DNA from: Xylanimonas cellulosilytica DSM 15894
GTDB lineage: Bacteria > Actinomycetota > Actinomycetes > Actinomycetales > Cellulomonadaceae
DNA: 64,000 bases
Direction of reading: 5' to 3'
Assembly: GCF_000024965.1 (NCBI RefSeq)
Contig: NC_013530.1
Span: 1,550,001-1,614,000 of the forward strand
In this document: positions 63,978-64,000 of the stretch, in pieces
How the letters are laid out: each line of letters opens with the position of its first letter
Numbering within the stretch: the stretch's first letter is position 1
Translations under genes and position numbers: made by a program
Notes under the pieces: model-generated
The model's database searches: none
What the model was told of the DNA's origin: nothing
What the model saw: the letters and a program-made list of their open reading frames with translations, nothing else

Positions 63978-64000
63978 GCAACCGAGGACGGCTCGGGGAT
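63974..64000 (+). CDS. Start of the next gene (partial)
   Basis: The ATG at 63974 overlaps the pup stop codon and reads MSNRGRLGD before the window ends. Nine residues do not allow identification. In related loci proteasome subunit genes or pafA follow here, but this is only context. Confidence 0.5.

Overview
The window is chromosomal DNA of a very GC-rich actinobacterium, most likely a member of the Micrococcales near Cellulomonadaceae or Promicromonosporaceae. This placement is inferred from gene content. The window has a Pup-proteasome locus (ARC, Dop, Pup), a mycothiol ligase (MshC), the imuA'-imuB-dnaE2 mutasome, IdeR-type iron boxes, a cytoplasmic GH10 xylanase and many leaderless TANNNT promoters. 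There is no rRNA, CRISPR array, prophage or intact insertion sequence.

Layout. 1-5.9 kb: an SPFH protein, then a TetR regulator with a heterodimeric ABC exporter. 5.9-11.6 kb: GH10 xylanase, an NAD(P)-binding oxidoreductase divergent from an AraC regulator, a SpoU methyltransferase, an iron-controlled siderophore-interacting protein (SIP) and a YbaK protein. 11.6-17.8 kb: SOS-controlled imuA'-imuB-dnaE2. 17.9-21.2 kb: RIO kinase, an HTH/membrane protein pair, and two small membrane or hydrolase genes. 21.1-27.3 kb: ferric-siderophore uptake operon (fepB-D-G-C-fes order) divergent from a second SIP across one iron box. 27.3-34.3 kb: thiD, a TPP riboswitch and thiC-E-O-S-G, then a convergent MoeB/ThiF-rhodanese gene.

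34.3-41.0 kb is the most unusual part. One LuxR-type response regulator lies beside a histidine kinase that keeps its phospho-acceptor His but has lost the ATP-binding motifs. Two TRAP (DctP)-type lipoproteins follow without any DctQM transporter. Then comes a second kinase with an intact ATPase domain but no His in the H-box. The two kinases look complementary, which suggests a split two-component sensor for a periplasmic ligand.

41.1-43.1 kb encodes a WXG100-type secreted protein with a glycine-rich hydrophobic tail and two small partners. 43.2-46.5 kb: AI-2E-family permease, tRNA-Leu(GAG), a decayed DUF1016 (YhcG) gene and a GNAT acetyltransferase. 46.5-53.3 kb: an ABC-F ATPase with a possible attenuating leader, M3 and M20 peptidases, two small conserved proteins and an aldo/keto reductase. 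53.4-59.2 kb: uppP-mshC, a PAC2 protein, a HAD hydrolase, a Cas4/RecB-like nuclease and an M50 protease. 59.3-64 kb: tRNA m1A58 methyltransferase, ARC ATPase, Dop, Pup and the first codons of the next gene.

A dispersed 25-bp palindromic repeat occurs in at least five places, once inside the 3' end of imuA'. A separate 14-bp-arm palindrome lies in frame inside dnaE2.
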